A stretch of 64,000 bases of DNA, taken from positions 473,091 to 537,090 of the forward strand of contig NZ_FQYR01000002.1 of NCBI RefSeq assembly GCF_900141815.1, in the 5' to 3' direction. The position numbers were made by a program, and so were the translations under genes. Source of the DNA: Rubritalea squalenifaciens DSM 18772 (lineage in GTDB: Bacteria > Verrucomicrobiota > Verrucomicrobiia > Verrucomicrobiales > Akkermansiaceae). Each line of letters opens with the position of its first letter. Positions within the stretch are counted from its first letter, which is position 1. Positions 1 through 7,795 of this stretch are shown piece after piece. Under the pieces are notes generated by a model that was not told where the DNA came from, made no database searches, and was given only the letters and a program-made list of their open reading frames with translations.

Positions 1-366
1 ATGAATCCACCTATCATCATTGGGGCGCTAGCGCTGATAGTTGCTGTTTGTCATGAAGCCTCATGGTGGAAGCGCAGACACTGGAAGCGGTTACCAGGTA
101 GAGTCGTCGATGTCATCAAGCAGACAAGGCGAAACAAAACTTCATACCACCCTGTCATTACTTACTCATCTGAAAAAGGTGATCGGCAATTCACGTCTAA
201 ATATGGCGGTAACACTCACCCTAAGATCGGAGATGCTGTAGTGGTAATGGTATCACCTGACGGAGAATCAGAAGAGCACTATTCAATTTCGAATAGATGG
301 TTCATTTCAGGTATTGCCTTTTGTATCGGCATAGTGCTTCTAGGTAAGGGTATTATAGAACTGTAG
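1..366 (+). CDS. DUF3592-like small membrane protein in an integron cassette
   Basis: A 121-residue protein whose first codon is the first base of the window. It has an N-terminal membrane segment (about residues 5-17), a basic stretch, a central soluble part (about 30-98) and a second membrane segment at the C-terminus (about 101-116). Two helices flanking a small beta-rich domain resemble the DUF3592 family, which is often found in gene cassettes; that match is by eye. The stop codon lies about 10 bases before an attC-like site, as expected for a cassette gene whose recombination site follows it. Function unknown. An earlier start outside the window cannot be excluded. Confidence 0.6.
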   Translation: MNPPIIIGALALIVAVCHEASWWKRRHWKRLPGRVVDVIKQTRRNKTSYHPVITYSSEKGDRQFTSKYGGNTHPKIGDAVVVMVSPDGESEEHYSISNRWFISGIAFCIGIVLLGKGIIEL

Positions 367-375
367 ACATGAACT

Positions 376-503
376 GAGCCAACAAGGCGCGGCACCTAAC
401 TGATGACCCGCCGCGCGTTGAACTTTTTCAGATGAATATCAACCTCAACCCCGAAGTCAAAGTGCACCTCCGGTAGCGGATGTGTGGACTGCGACGTTAT
501 GCC
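376..503 (+). other. attC-like recombination site 1
   Basis: The left half-site contains GCCAACAAGG and the right half-site CGTTATGCC, 128 bases apart. Between them is a partly self-complementary GC-rich arm (CGCGGC ... GCCGCG), followed by a TCAACCTCAACCCC block that recurs in related form in the next three sites. The right core GTTATGC fits the GTTRRRY consensus of integron attC sites, and AAC is present in the left core. It sits between two short same-strand genes. Confidence 0.65.
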
Positions 504-511
504 AAGAAATC

Positions 512-901
512 ATGCCTGAGATCCTTACACGATACGGACACTCTGAGTCGACTGACGATCCAAACAACGAATGGGTGACCCGCAAGTTGCTTGCCGAACT
601 CCGGACTGAGCAATTCGAGACGCCAGACGATGAACACACCCAAGTTTCGGTCTCGAACGAGCACTGGTCAGTAACTGCGCAAGTCAGCGGTTTGATCACA
701 TTCGACAATATGGATCTTCTGGAGGGCGAGCCGTCCGAGTTGCCGGAGACGATGTATCTCCGCGATATTTCGGATTCAGAATTGATCGAGATCTGGCAGG
801 CCGTGATTCGCGTGGATCAAAAGGCACTGATGGCGCATCCATGGAAGGATTTTGATGATCTTCCCCCCTGCGAGCGTGATTTCTACCGAAACGGGGCCTA
901 A
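512..901 (+). CDS. Small hypothetical protein, cassette gene
   Basis: Acidic soluble protein of 129 residues. The ATG at 512 is preferred over the in-frame ATG at 482 because 482 lies inside the preceding attC-like site, and cassette genes normally begin just after it. The protein begins MPEILTRYGHSES. There is no signal peptide, membrane segment or recognised motif. The stop codon TAA overlaps the left core of the next attC-like site, so gene and recombination site form one compact unit. Function unknown. Confidence 0.7.
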   Translation: MPEILTRYGHSESTDDPNNEWVTRKLLAELRTEQFETPDDEHTQVSVSNEHWSVTAQVSGLITFDNMDLLEGEPSELPETMYLRDISDSELIEIWQAVIRVDQKALMAHPWKDFDDLPPCERDFYRNGA

Positions 902-1022
902 CAAGCCGACCCTCCTAATGCCTGACCCGCCTCCAGTTCCATCTGCCATGACCATTCAACCATCAACCCAGGAGTCGAAGTCCGCGCCCGGTCAGGTGTA
1001 GGGATGGCTTTGACGTTTGCCT
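895..1022 (+). other. attC-like recombination site 2
   Basis: Left core GGCCTAACAAG, right core GACGTTTGCC, total 128 bases. The internal block CATCAACCCAGGAGTC matches the corresponding block of site 1. The right core deviates at one position from GTTRRRY (GTTTGCC), so this is the weakest of the four sites on consensus, but its length and internal homology match the others. Confidence 0.6.
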
Positions 1023-1033
1023 TAGAAAATACC

Positions 1034-1378
1034 ATGATCTTGAAACGCATGCGTTTACCCATTCTTCTCTTGTGTACGGTCGCACTCAGTTCCTGTGGAT
1101 ACCAGTACGAGACGCAAGAAGTTCGGCTGAGTCGCGGTGAAATGTTTAAGGGCCGCAAACTGACTAAAGTGACCGAGCTGGGAGTTCACTTAGCCAGGCC
1201 TCCATACGGATCGACTTTCTTCTCCTCCACCGGCGGGCGCAAACACATGAATCATTCCCACTCTTTGGGGAACAACACCCATATGAGGATAATCAGTCTT
1301 TTCCCGGATGAGCAGCAAGCGTTACTGGAGTTTTCCTGGCTTGATTCTGTTGGGATCTTTACGATGCCTGCCTTCTGA
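1034..1378 (+). CDS. Small lipoprotein, cassette gene
   Basis: A 114-residue precursor beginning MILKRMRLPILLLC and leading to a lipobox (ALSSC), so it is predicted to be cleaved by signal peptidase II and lipid-anchored. The ATG at 1034 is chosen because the upstream in-frame ATG at 1004 lies inside the attC-like site; ATG 1049 would also leave a working signal peptide. The mature part contains a His-rich stretch (KHMNHSHSLGNNTHM, about residues 74-88), which could bind metal, although nothing else supports that. It is flanked on both sides by attC-like sites. No family recognised. Confidence 0.7.
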   Translation: MILKRMRLPILLLCTVALSSCGYQYETQEVRLSRGEMFKGRKLTKVTELGVHLARPPYGSTFFSSTGGRKHMNHSHSLGNNTHMRIISLFPDEQQALLEFSWLDSVGIFTMPAF

Positions 1379-1408
1379 ACGCCGATTGATTGCCCATGGA
1401 AGCAAGCA

Positions 1409-1538
1409 GGCTAACAAGACGTGCATGATAACACCCACTAGCCCCTTTGCTTTTTATGCTCACACCTGATTTCAACCCTAATAAATCGATCAGCCTTGGC
1501 TCCCGCTAGTGGGTGCGCCATTACTTGACCGTTAGGCT
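1409..1538 (+). other. attC-like recombination site 3
   Basis: Left core GGCTAACAAGACG and right core GACCGTTAGGCT, 130 bases in all. The outer cores are near-perfect inverted complements (GCTAAC/GTTAGGC). An inner inverted pair (CACCCACTAGC and GCTAGTGGGTG) can form the long stem expected of a folded attC. This is one of the two best examples in the window. Confidence 0.75.
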
Positions 1539-1554
1539 GAAACTATTCCCATCT

Positions 1555-1761
1555 ATGTTCTATATCGCATTAGGAGCTTGGTTGGCTGGCGTCGTCGTCA
1601 GCTGGATCAACCACAACAGAAAACTACCGATAAGCATTTTTGCTGTAGGCTCACTCGTGCTGGCTCTGCAATTCACCGTTGGGCTGGGCTTTCTATCAGT
1701 CGCAGTGTTGGCTATTTTAGCAGCGATCATATGGATCGCAAACAAGCTCGACATGGCATAG
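1555..1761 (+). CDS. Small two-helix membrane protein, cassette gene
   Basis: A 68-residue protein made almost entirely of two or three hydrophobic helices (about residues 2-16, 27-42 and 45-62) joined by a short basic loop (NHNRK). ATG 1555 is preferred over the in-frame ATG 1513, which lies in the preceding attC-like site. It is followed after about 65 bases by the next attC-like site. Tiny membrane proteins are common cargo of chromosomal integrons. Function unknown. Confidence 0.6.
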   Translation: MFYIALGAWLAGVVVSWINHNRKLPISIFAVGSLVLALQFTVGLGFLSVAVLAILAAIIWIANKLDMA

Positions 1762-1827
1762 CTCCAAGAGATTATGATGGAGGTAACCGTGGCTGCTAAA
1801 CGCGATGAAGGCTACCAAAAACGACAA

Positions 1828-1951
1828 GTCTAACAAGATGCGGCGCCCGGCTGATGACTCGCCGCGAGTCGAATCTTCCCATGATGAGAACCTCAACCCA
1901 CAGTCAATGCGTGGTTGCCGTCAGGCGGCTGGTGTGCTAGGACGTTAGGCT
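1828..1951 (+). other. attC-like recombination site 4
   Basis: Left core GTCTAACAAG and right core GGACGTTAGGC, 124 bases. The arm CGGCGCCCGGCTGATGACTC is closely related to that of site 1, and the AACCTCAACCCACAGTC block matches the other three. The four sites are homologous to each other, as in sedentary chromosomal integrons. Confidence 0.75.
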
Positions 1952-1986
1952 AAGAAAATGAATAAGCAGCCTCTACCCATCATGCA

Positions 1987-3837
1987 ATGAGCTTCTCCAA
2001 GAGTCCTCTGATCGTTATTTTTGTCCTTCTTACTGCAACCGGCGCCACCCATGCGGACGAGCCAGCCTCGCTCAAAGAGTCGATCGCTCGTATTCATGAA
2101 GTAGCCAGCGCAAAGAAATACTATGATCTCTCCGAGAAAGAGAAGGCGCTGATCAAGGAGATCTCCGAAATTGGCCCCGATGCGCTACCGCACTTGGCAG
2201 AATTGCTGAAGCACGACAAGAGGGCAGTCACCGTTGTCGCTGCAGAGGCGATCGAGGAGATTGCTAGAGGTGTCGACTCCATAGATGCGAAGTTTCTGCC
2301 AGCGATACTACACGGGCTCGACAACGACCATTCCGGGCTTCCGAATGTCCTGGCAAAGATACGGACAAAGAAGGCCAGAGTCGAATACCTTAGCCGTTAC
2401 TTGAGTGATCGTACGTCGCCGGGTAATCAGTATCAAAATGGCTTCAGCTGGTATGGCGCAGAATTCCTACCGAGCATCGTTGAGACCATTCGCTCAGATA
2501 GCGGACTAAGTAGCAGCGATGCCTACCTTCTGGGCGCTGCCCTGAGGAACTTTCCTGAAAAAGACGGCAAAGCTGCGGCACAGCAGCTAATGAAGCTAGT
2601 GGAAGACCGGAATACCAAGATTCAAACGAAACGAGCGGTTTTAACGATGATCGGCAACCTGGGTCCCCCGGCTCTGGTGGTCGAAGACAGAATCCTAACG
2701 ATTTGGGAGAACCAGCAGGACTTCAGGAGTGAGGCTGAGTCGGCCTTGGTCGGTATTCGTTCGAAGAAAACAGGCGTCATACTCGCGGACCAGCTCAAAA
2801 GTAAGCCCGATTTGCTACTGCTTCGGGACATTGCTGAAGTGGGACCCGCTGCCGAGAGTGCCGGCACCCAGGTCGCGGAGCTATTGGATCATTCGGACTG
2901 GGAGCTCCGACTGGGTGCAGCGCGTACGATTGGCTTCATCGGCTATCATGGTGCCGACGCGAGACTCGTCGAGCTGGTGAACGAGCCATCCGATGTCCGT
3001 TTGAACTGGGTAGCCGCAGAAACACTTGGCCGCCTCAAATCTAAAGATGCTCTGAAGGCGCTCAATGATGCGGCGAAGAAACACTGGCATCCAGCTGTGC
3101 GCAACACTGCGAAAACTGCCGTCAGCAAGATCGAATCCAACTCCAATTACGAGCTCAAGCATCACAAGGAGAATTTCCCTTTTGAGTATTATGACTATGA
3201 GTATATGGGCATCGAGTTGCCTGCAGACTACCACATACCGGCAGTCGTAGATCCCTCCAGCCTCAGCGCCCGGCAAGAAGCGCATCCCGAACTGATCGGG
3301 AAACTGACTTATCCGAGCGAGATTGTGAGCTACGGAGCCTCTGATGAGGAGGAGCAGAAGGCGGAGCAGGGAGACGACGTCATCATCGCCGTGAATGAAG
3401 GGAACATGGTTGAGCACCGACGGAAGATATCCGTGACGCCAGATGTGGGAATTCGTGTTCCCAAAGGGTGGCTGTTAGGATCGGATCGCGGCGAATGGGG
3501 TGGTGAGCTAGTGTTCAAAGGTGATGACTCCGAACACTACAAGATCCTGGAAGAGAATATAGACGGCATCTACAAATTGGGAGAGCGTTATATCGCCGTG
3601 ACCGGTCTCTCGCATCTCACGCTTAACGACGGGATCATCTATGAACTGAAGTTTGTGGACGGGAAGTGGCGAGCGGAACGATGGCGAGCGTTGCCCGGAG
3701 CGCCGCGCAGCTCTGGCCAGCTAAAAAGCGGAGATGTCATGGTGGTGACGTCTGGCGGAGGTATTGTGGTCTTGTCTGCGAACGGTGATTTTAGAATGGC
3801 TGCTAACACGCCAAAGCCTGAGAGATCAACAAAATGA
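1987..3837 (+). CDS. Exported HEAT-repeat protein
   Basis: A 616-residue precursor with a signal peptide (MSFSKSPLIVIFVLL..., likely cleaved after THA at about residue 23). Residues about 60-370 are short helical pairs with regular Ala/Leu spacing of the HEAT/PBS-lyase type, for example around DNDHSGLPNVL and LLDHSDWELRLGAARTIGFIG. The C-terminal third (about 400-610) is beta-rich and may be a second, six-bladed-like domain (repeated G-x-Y/G-x-I strands). HEAT scaffolds usually bind proteins, but no partner is evident. It lies directly after attC-like site 4, yet no attC follows it. It is either the last, unusually large cassette or the flanking chromosomal gene. Confidence 0.7.
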   Translation: MSFSKSPLIVIFVLLTATGATHADEPASLKESIARIHEVASAKKYYDLSEKEKALIKEISEIGPDALPHLAELLKHDKRAVTVVAAEAIEEIARGVDSIDAKFLPAILHGLDNDHSGLPNVLAKIRTKKARVEYLSRYLSDRTSPGNQYQNGFSWYGAEFLPSIVETIRSDSGLSSSDAYLLGAALRNFPEKDGKAAAQQLMKLVEDRNTKIQTKRAVLTMIGNLGPPALVVEDRILTIWENQQDFRSEAESALVGIRSKKTGVILADQLKSKPDLLLLRDIAEVGPAAESAGTQVAELLDHSDWELRLGAARTIGFIGYHGADARLVELVNEPSDVRLNWVAAETLGRLKSKDALKALNDAAKKHWHPAVRNTAKTAVSKIESNSNYELKHHKENFPFEYYDYEYMGIELPADYHIPAVVDPSSLSARQEAHPELIGKLTYPSEIVSYGASDEEEQKAEQGDDVIIAVNEGNMVEHRRKISVTPDVGIRVPKGWLLGSDRGEWGGELVFKGDDSEHYKILEENIDGIYKLGERYIAVTGLSHLTLNDGIIYELKFVDGKWRAERWRALPGAPRSSGQLKSGDVMVVTSGGGIVVLSANGDFRMAANTPKPERSTK

Positions 3838-3861
3838 ACAAAAGATGGCTTCTCCGTTATA

Positions 3862-3945
3862 AAAAGACAGCAACTATATTCATGTGCTGTTAGAATATTT
3901 TCTGTTTCGGAGGCATGGAGTTGCCTCTGGAGCTGGGAGTGCATG
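3862..3945. repeat. Intergenic repeat E, copy 1
   Basis: GACAGCAACTATATTCATG, then a TGTTAG word, then TTTCTGTTTCGGAGGCATGG and a TGCCTC hairpin arm, then GAGCTGGGAGTGCA. The same string occurs at 4971-5056 and in shortened form at 7796-7872. The GGAGGCAT/ATGCCTCC arms form a small stem-loop. It lies in the 296-base space between the HEAT gene and the next gene. Confidence 0.65.
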
Positions 3946-3950
3946 AACTA

Positions 3951-4061
3951 CAGCCCGGAGGGGTGATGGAAAGTAGCGCGGCGGTAAGCTTGCCAGTGCA
4001 AGCGCCACCCCGGGAACAGGATCCCCCCACACAAGCCACCCCGGAGGGGTGGTGGAAGGAG
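3951..4061 (-). repeat. Palindrome-rich repeat A, inverted copy 1
   Basis: Contains GCGGCGGTAAGCTTGCC, CAAGCGCCACCCCGGGAAC and a terminal CCACCCCGGAGGGGTGG palindrome. These are the reverse complements of blocks found at 8130-8341, 9686-9900 and 13924-14133, and in the same orientation at 53980-54090. Several self-complementary arms suggest a folded RNA or a REP/MITE-like element. Confidence 0.75.
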
Positions 4062-4081
4062 TAGGCTAACAGCGTAAATAG

Positions 4082-4133
4082 AGATGTTGCTTGTCTTTTC
4101 CTCAGAAATTGTTTGTCCTGCTATCACTTATTT
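4082..4133 (+). promoter_or_regulatory. Recurrent leader, copy 1
   Basis: The block GATGTTGCTTGTCTTTTC, followed by an A/T-rich GAAATTGTTTGTCC segment, ends at the start codon of the next gene. Closely related blocks precede unrelated genes at 5698, 6618, 10110 and 14329. A shared promoter or leader is the simplest reading; no clear -35/-10 pair with 17-base spacing was identified. Confidence 0.4.
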
Positions 4134-4601
4134 ATGGGTATTAAGAAAGACTTGCCAAGTTTAGAGTCGGATTACGACTACGCGTCGGAGTGGGTCAATG
4201 GTATGGGGTTTCGCTTTGATATGCACGGTGAGCATGGAAATTTGAAATCATTAGCAGAGCACTTACTAGACATGGCGTTACACCATGTGAATTGTAAAAT
4301 TAGGGTGGAGTCTCTGGATACGCTAAAGTATGGGTGTGGAAATCATTATGAACTTATATCTGGTCTAGATTTGATGAGAATCTGTCGTCGATTTGATACC
4401 ATGACTGATGATGAAGTAGTAGTCGCTAATGAGCTCTTGGGTATGTGGGCGAATCCTGCTACAATGCCGTATATTGAAAAGTTCGGGGACAGTCCGAACA
4501 GTCAGGTCCGAGTGAGTGCTTTAGATGCGATTGATGACATTAATGAGATCATCAATTTCGAGCAGCTGAAGTCCAAGGAACAGCCTAAGGCGTCAGACTA
4601 G
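4134..4601 (+). CDS. Hypothetical helical protein
   Basis: A 155-residue soluble protein. ATG 4134 (MGIKKDLPSLES) is preferred to the in-frame ATG 4113, which lies in the recurrent leader. It is mainly helical with HEAT-like C-terminal helices (VRVSALDAIDDINEI, about residues 127-141). Codon use is markedly AT-richer than in the phage and chromosomal genes to the right, which suggests recent acquisition. No family recognised. It is the first of a run of short + strand genes that never overlap, each with its own spacer. Confidence 0.6.
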   Translation: MGIKKDLPSLESDYDYASEWVNGMGFRFDMHGEHGNLKSLAEHLLDMALHHVNCKIRVESLDTLKYGCGNHYELISGLDLMRICRRFDTMTDDEVVVANELLGMWANPATMPYIEKFGDSPNSQVRVSALDAIDDINEIINFEQLKSKEQPKASD

Positions 4602-4649
4602 GGGTTAAATGTTATGCAGAATTTGTGAGACAGAAGCAATGTGGTAGTC

Positions 4650-4967
4650 ATGGATATACGAAAATTTAGACGCGTTTGTAATTATCACGGAGTTATTTAT
4701 ACAGATGCCGAGTTGGTTAGTTTAGCGTATTTAATGGCTGAAGGTTGCACCTCTTGGGCAGAATGGTACCGAGAACTTGCGAGTATATGTAAAACTGAGG
4801 AGATTAAAAAAATTATACAAGCTTCTGAAACTCTATTGAATAGACTACCTAGTGATTCGGAAGGTCTTCGTAGTGTTACGGTATCTCCCGCTCAAACGGT
4901 AAACTCATCCATGTCAGAGTCCTTAATCGTGCCGATGAAGTTCCTCAAATATGTATCTGGGCTTTAA
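4650..4967 (+). CDS. Hypothetical small protein
   Basis: A 105-residue protein starting MDIRKFRRVCNYHGV at ATG 4650; a GTG at 4641 is the alternative. The N-terminal 60 residues look helical with aromatic positions (SWAEWYRELASICK), and the C-terminal 40 are polar. AT-rich codon use matches the previous gene. It lies 48 bases downstream of that gene, so the two could be co-transcribed. It is followed by a copy of repeat E. No family recognised. Confidence 0.55.
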   Translation: MDIRKFRRVCNYHGVIYTDAELVSLAYLMAEGCTSWAEWYRELASICKTEEIKKIIQASETLLNRLPSDSEGLRSVTVSPAQTVNSSMSESLIVPMKFLKYVSGL

Positions 4968-4970
4968 CGC

Positions 4971-5056
4971 AATATAAGGACAGCAACTGTATTTATTTCT
5001 TGTTAGGTTGTTTTCTGTTTCGGAGGCATCGAGATGCCTCCGGATCTGGGAGTTCA
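4971..5056. repeat. Intergenic repeat E, copy 2
   Basis: GGACAGCAACTGTATTTATT, then TTGTTAGGTTGTTTTCTG, then GGAGGCATCGAGATGCCTCC, an exact 8-base stem with a 4-base loop. Base differences from copy 1 within the hairpin are partly compensatory, hinting that structure is conserved. Confidence 0.65.
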
Positions 5057-5194
5057 GGTGGGTGAGGAGCTTTCGCATGACGGCGGTGATGGCGGCAAGA
5101 GCAAGAATAAAGTATCATTGTAAGCGCCCTGTGACCAGCGTCAGCCTTCTTTGCTCTTCCGTAGTTTGAAGAAATTCTATAACAAAAAAGGGAA

Positions 5195-5596
5195 ATGATT
5201 ATTCGTCCGCGATTTAGTATCGATCATAATTTGGATGCCCAGGTCTCAGAGTTCTTAGACATCCATAACGGGCAGATTAGGGTTACTGTGACTTTGAGTG
5301 GACCTAATAAATCTCTTGAAAAACTGTTCCCAGGGAAGTTTTGCACAAGAACATATTTCGCAGATCAATATATCATAGACCATGCTGAATCAGCCAGACC
5401 TATCAAAGTTTATGATGATCTAGACCCCATCCATATTGACGATGATGAAAGGTTAAAACTGGCAGTCACTGCGTATCTCGAGAATGTCGACGGAGCGTAT
5501 GGTTTCCCACAGGCCATTTTGAAACATTTACAGGATAATGTGCTGTTTGAGGCTAAAATGGAGTGGAGGTCGGGCTTTTTTGAAGACCTCGACTAG
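5195..5596 (+). CDS. Hypothetical protein, founder of a truncated paralogue
   Basis: A 133-residue soluble protein starting MIIRPRFSIDHNLDA, preceded by AAAGGGAA, a plausible ribosome site. It alternates short strands and charged loops (VTVTLSGPNKSLE; DDLDPIHIDDDER) and ends in a helix. The segment DHNLDA near the N-terminus recurs in a 20-codon fragment at 9585-9647, so this family was duplicated inside the island. AT-rich. Size and acidity would suit an immunity protein, but no family was recognised. Confidence 0.6.
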   Translation: MIIRPRFSIDHNLDAQVSEFLDIHNGQIRVTVTLSGPNKSLEKLFPGKFCTRTYFADQYIIDHAESARPIKVYDDLDPIHIDDDERLKLAVTAYLENVDGAYGFPQAILKHLQDNVLFEAKMEWRSGFFEDLD

Positions 5597-5697
5597 GCAT
5601 ACTAATTCGGAACCTATATGGGGCGGAATCTGTATTCACGTCTCATGTGTTAGAGGTGCTGGAAGGAATAGAAGAGGTGAGGATAGAAGAATGACTG

Positions 5698-5760
5698 AGG
5701 ATGCAGCTTGTCTTGTCGTCGGGAATTGTTTGTCCTTTTAATCGTGATTTCTGAATTGTT
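5698..5760 (+). promoter_or_regulatory. Recurrent leader, copy 2
   Basis: GATGCAGCTTGTCTTGTCG, then GGGAATTGTTTGTCC, ending at a GTG start. Same block order as the leaders at 4082 and 6618. It runs directly into the coding region with only a short A/T-rich spacer. Confidence 0.4.
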
Positions 5761-6189
5761 GTGAAGCTCGAAACCGTAAAGCTAATAGAGGCCTTTCCAC
5801 TTCTTCCCAGACCAGAATATCGAATCAAAGATGGTTTGATTGCTGATCATTGGGGCCATGACGCTTTTGATGATTACGATGAGAAATGGGAGACGTGGTT
5901 AGATCTGGATTATAACGATTTAGAAAAAGGGACTTATATGTTTCAAGTTAGTGATGTGGAAACGGTCAAATATTTCATGCCGGCCTATATGCTAAAACTC
6001 TATGCAGAAATTGATGCAGGCAGAGTCTCTGGAGTCAGTGAGCTTTTTTCCTATTATCTTGGAGGTCACTATAAGCTGTCCAAGGAAGAGCATTCATATA
6101 CCCAGCTTCAAGCGGAAATCATTCACGACTGTACCCAAAAAATCTTATCAAATCCCGAGTTGAAATGGTGGCACGAAGGCTGCCCATGA
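5761..6189 (+). CDS. DUF6714-like hypothetical protein
   Basis: A 142-residue soluble protein, GTG start at 5761 immediately after the recurrent leader. It opens with FPLLPRPEYRIKDGLI and contains KYFMPAYMLKLY (about residues 74-85) and a long helical C-terminus. The spacing of the early proline/aromatic region and the central F-x-P-A-Y segment resembles DUF6714, a family frequently found beside toxin-immunity loci; this is a weak match by eye. AT-rich. Confidence 0.55.
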   Translation: MKLETVKLIEAFPLLPRPEYRIKDGLIADHWGHDAFDDYDEKWETWLDLDYNDLEKGTYMFQVSDVETVKYFMPAYMLKLYAEIDAGRVSGVSELFSYYLGGHYKLSKEEHSYTQLQAEIIHDCTQKILSNPELKWWHEGCP

Positions 6190-6190
6190 A

Positions 6191-6231
6191 TGCACAGGCG
6201 CGGCCATGCAATGTACCTTGTGTGCCATCAA
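6191..6231 (+). repeat. 41-bp direct repeat, left copy
   Basis: CACAGGCGCGGCCATGCAAT followed by GTACCTTGTGTGCCATCA. An almost identical segment lies at 6583-6623, so the gene 6263-6583 is bracketed by direct repeats like a cassette. Confidence 0.7.
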
Positions 6232-6262
6232 GAGGTGATGAAGTATTTAGCTATTTATTAAA

Positions 6263-6583
6263 ATGATGACCATAGATGATGTTGAGAGAATGCGTAGCCT
6301 TCTGGATCAGGGAGTTATTATAGATCAGGAGTTTTCGTGGGAATTAGTTAGTGCTGTCCTGGAAAATAGAGTGAATATTGACGATGTTGTGCATTTGATA
6401 CCTCTATCTTTGAAAACTGATATACTTCGTGATATAGAGTACATTGAATCTAATGATTACCTGAATCCAAATCCTTTCGTAAATGATGGTTTAACTGAAG
6501 CCGACCGACTTGAGCGGTCTAAGAAACTACGTAGTTCTTACGAGAAAGCATTTTCTCTGATTAGAGATCACTTCAGCAAATGA
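6263..6583 (+). CDS. Hypothetical small acidic protein
   Basis: A 106-residue helical, acidic protein (MMTIDDVERMRSLLDQGVII...). Strongly AT-rich. It is bracketed by a 41-bp direct repeat (6191-6231 and 6583-6623), with the stop codon at the edge of the right copy, so the gene could be lost or gained by recombination between the copies. No family recognised; composition and size are compatible with an immunity-type protein. Confidence 0.55.
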   Translation: MMTIDDVERMRSLLDQGVIIDQEFSWELVSAVLENRVNIDDVVHLIPLSLKTDILRDIEYIESNDYLNPNPFVNDGLTEADRLERSKKLRSSYEKAFSLIRDHFSK

Positions 6584-6623
6584 ACAGGCGCGGCCAAGCA
6601 GTGTAGCTTGTGTGCCATCAGGA
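6583..6623 (+). repeat. 41-bp direct repeat, right copy
   Basis: ACAGGCGCGGCCAAGCAGTG, then TAGCTTGTGTGCCATCAGG; matches the left copy at about 36 of 41 positions. Its right end fuses directly with the recurrent leader of the next gene. Confidence 0.7.
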
Positions 6624-6686
6624 TGTAGCTTGTCTTTTGCTTGGGAATCGACTGTTCTTTTATTGTTGGTTAAAAGGCTGAAGGTG
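6618..6686 (+). promoter_or_regulatory. Recurrent leader, copy 3
   Basis: GATGTAGCTTGTCTTTTGC, TTGGGAATCGACTGTTCTTT, then AAGGCTGAAGGTG before ATG 6687. The TTGTCTTTTGC(C/T)TGGGAAT core is shared almost exactly with the leader at 14329. Confidence 0.45.
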
Positions 6687-7133
6687 ATGAAAATGATCAG
6701 GATCTTATTTTGTTGTGTGTGCATGGTGTCATGCTCTTCCTCGGACTCCGAGGAAGGTAAGCAGGAGTGGAGGTTTCGCTCAATCATAGGGCTTCCACCT
6801 GAAGTTCCATTGATTTGTAAAGAGATCTCTGATGGGTATGCGGAGTTTGAAATGGAGTGCCAGCGGGAAGCTGCTACGTCTTGGTTATATAAATGGGGAG
6901 ATGGTGGTAACTTCCAACACATGACGTTAACTGATTTTGATAAAGAGACCTGGGATCAGTTAAATAGGGTAGACGGATACAAACTGCGTCTAGGGGATGT
7001 GTCCTATGATGATGGGATAAGTAATAGGGAATACAGGGTAGAAACTTATCTTGAGAAAATCAGTCTACATAGGTGTAGGATAAAAGTAGAAGTATCCTTC
7101 CTCGAGAAGAAGGCTACCAAGCTACAACCATAG
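6687..7133 (+). CDS. Small lipoprotein
   Basis: A 148-residue precursor beginning MKMIRILFCCVCMVSC, with a lipobox-type cysteine at about residue 16 followed by a Ser/Asp/Glu linker. ATG 6687 is chosen because upstream in-frame ATGs lie in the recurrent leader. The mature part has scattered aromatic and acidic residues with beta propensity (LRLGDVSYDDGISNREYRVE). Secreted or outer-membrane lipid-anchored location is predicted; no family recognised. Confidence 0.65.
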   Translation: MKMIRILFCCVCMVSCSSSDSEEGKQEWRFRSIIGLPPEVPLICKEISDGYAEFEMECQREAATSWLYKWGDGGNFQHMTLTDFDKETWDQLNRVDGYKLRLGDVSYDDGISNREYRVETYLEKISLHRCRIKVEVSFLEKKATKLQP

Positions 7134-7304
7134 CAGGCAGGAGCCACCCCGGGGACAGGCTCCCATGAAAGCCGCCCTCGAAATGAGATGTTTCAAAACT
7201 AGACGTTATTCGGTATAGATGCGGTTGATCATCAGGGTAATCGTGTTGCTGTGCTTCCATCAGTCGTGCCCCAATGGATAAATCTCTAACCAGAATGATA
7301 TACT

Positions 7305-7772
7305 ATGAAACATGGAATGCTATGTAGCGGGTTTGCGCTTGTCTTGATCTGTGCATCCTGCAAGCAAGGTGATTCTTCAGTAGAGGAAACTTCCTGTTGT
7401 GAAGAGTCTGCTAGTCATGAAAAGAAGGCTGAGGGTGCTGAAGCTCAACCCACAGCTGAAGGTCAACGCGCAGCTGCTATCAGAGATATTCATCTCAAGA
7501 CCCTCCCTGTTGACAGCTATTCGGCTGTCGATGTCAGTTTAGTTGATGCCGTAAAGCCCCTGGAGAGAATGTACAATGATCAAATTGGGGGCTTTGACAG
7601 CAGACTTAAACTTAAATTTGTAGTCACTGGACACTCTGATACAAAATTGACCTTAGTGGTGAAGAATTTGGACCTTGGCTACGTGCTGGATATTCTATGC
7701 GCACAAGCACATTACAGCTACAATGTTGACGAAAAAACTATGGAGCTTCGGTTTTATCCTATTACTGACTAG
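7305..7772 (+). CDS. Lipoprotein with STN-like domain
   Basis: A 155-residue precursor. The signal MKHGMLCSGFALVLICASC ends in a lipobox, followed by a Glu/Ala-rich linker to about residue 60. Residues about 70-150 have the pattern of a secretin/TonB short N-terminal (STN) domain: DVSLVDAVKPLERMY, then a strand, then LTLVVKNLDLGYVLDILC and a final YSYNVDEKTMEL strand. STN domains act in envelope complexes, but a free lipoprotein form has no set role. The promoter region and first 10 codons are duplicated at 7876-8040. Confidence 0.65.
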   Translation: MKHGMLCSGFALVLICASCKQGDSSVEETSCCEESASHEKKAEGAEAQPTAEGQRAAAIRDIHLKTLPVDSYSAVDVSLVDAVKPLERMYNDQIGGFDSRLKLKFVVTGHSDTKLTLVVKNLDLGYVLDILCAQAHYSYNVDEKTMELRFYPITD

Positions 7773-7795
7773 TTTTGAAATTCATCAGTAGAGTA

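Noticed and set aside
3800-3862. Possible short attC after the HEAT-repeat gene (GCTAACACGCC ... CCGTTATAA)
   Set aside because: Left part lies in the coding sequence, no inner homology with the four other sites and too short (about 60 bases).
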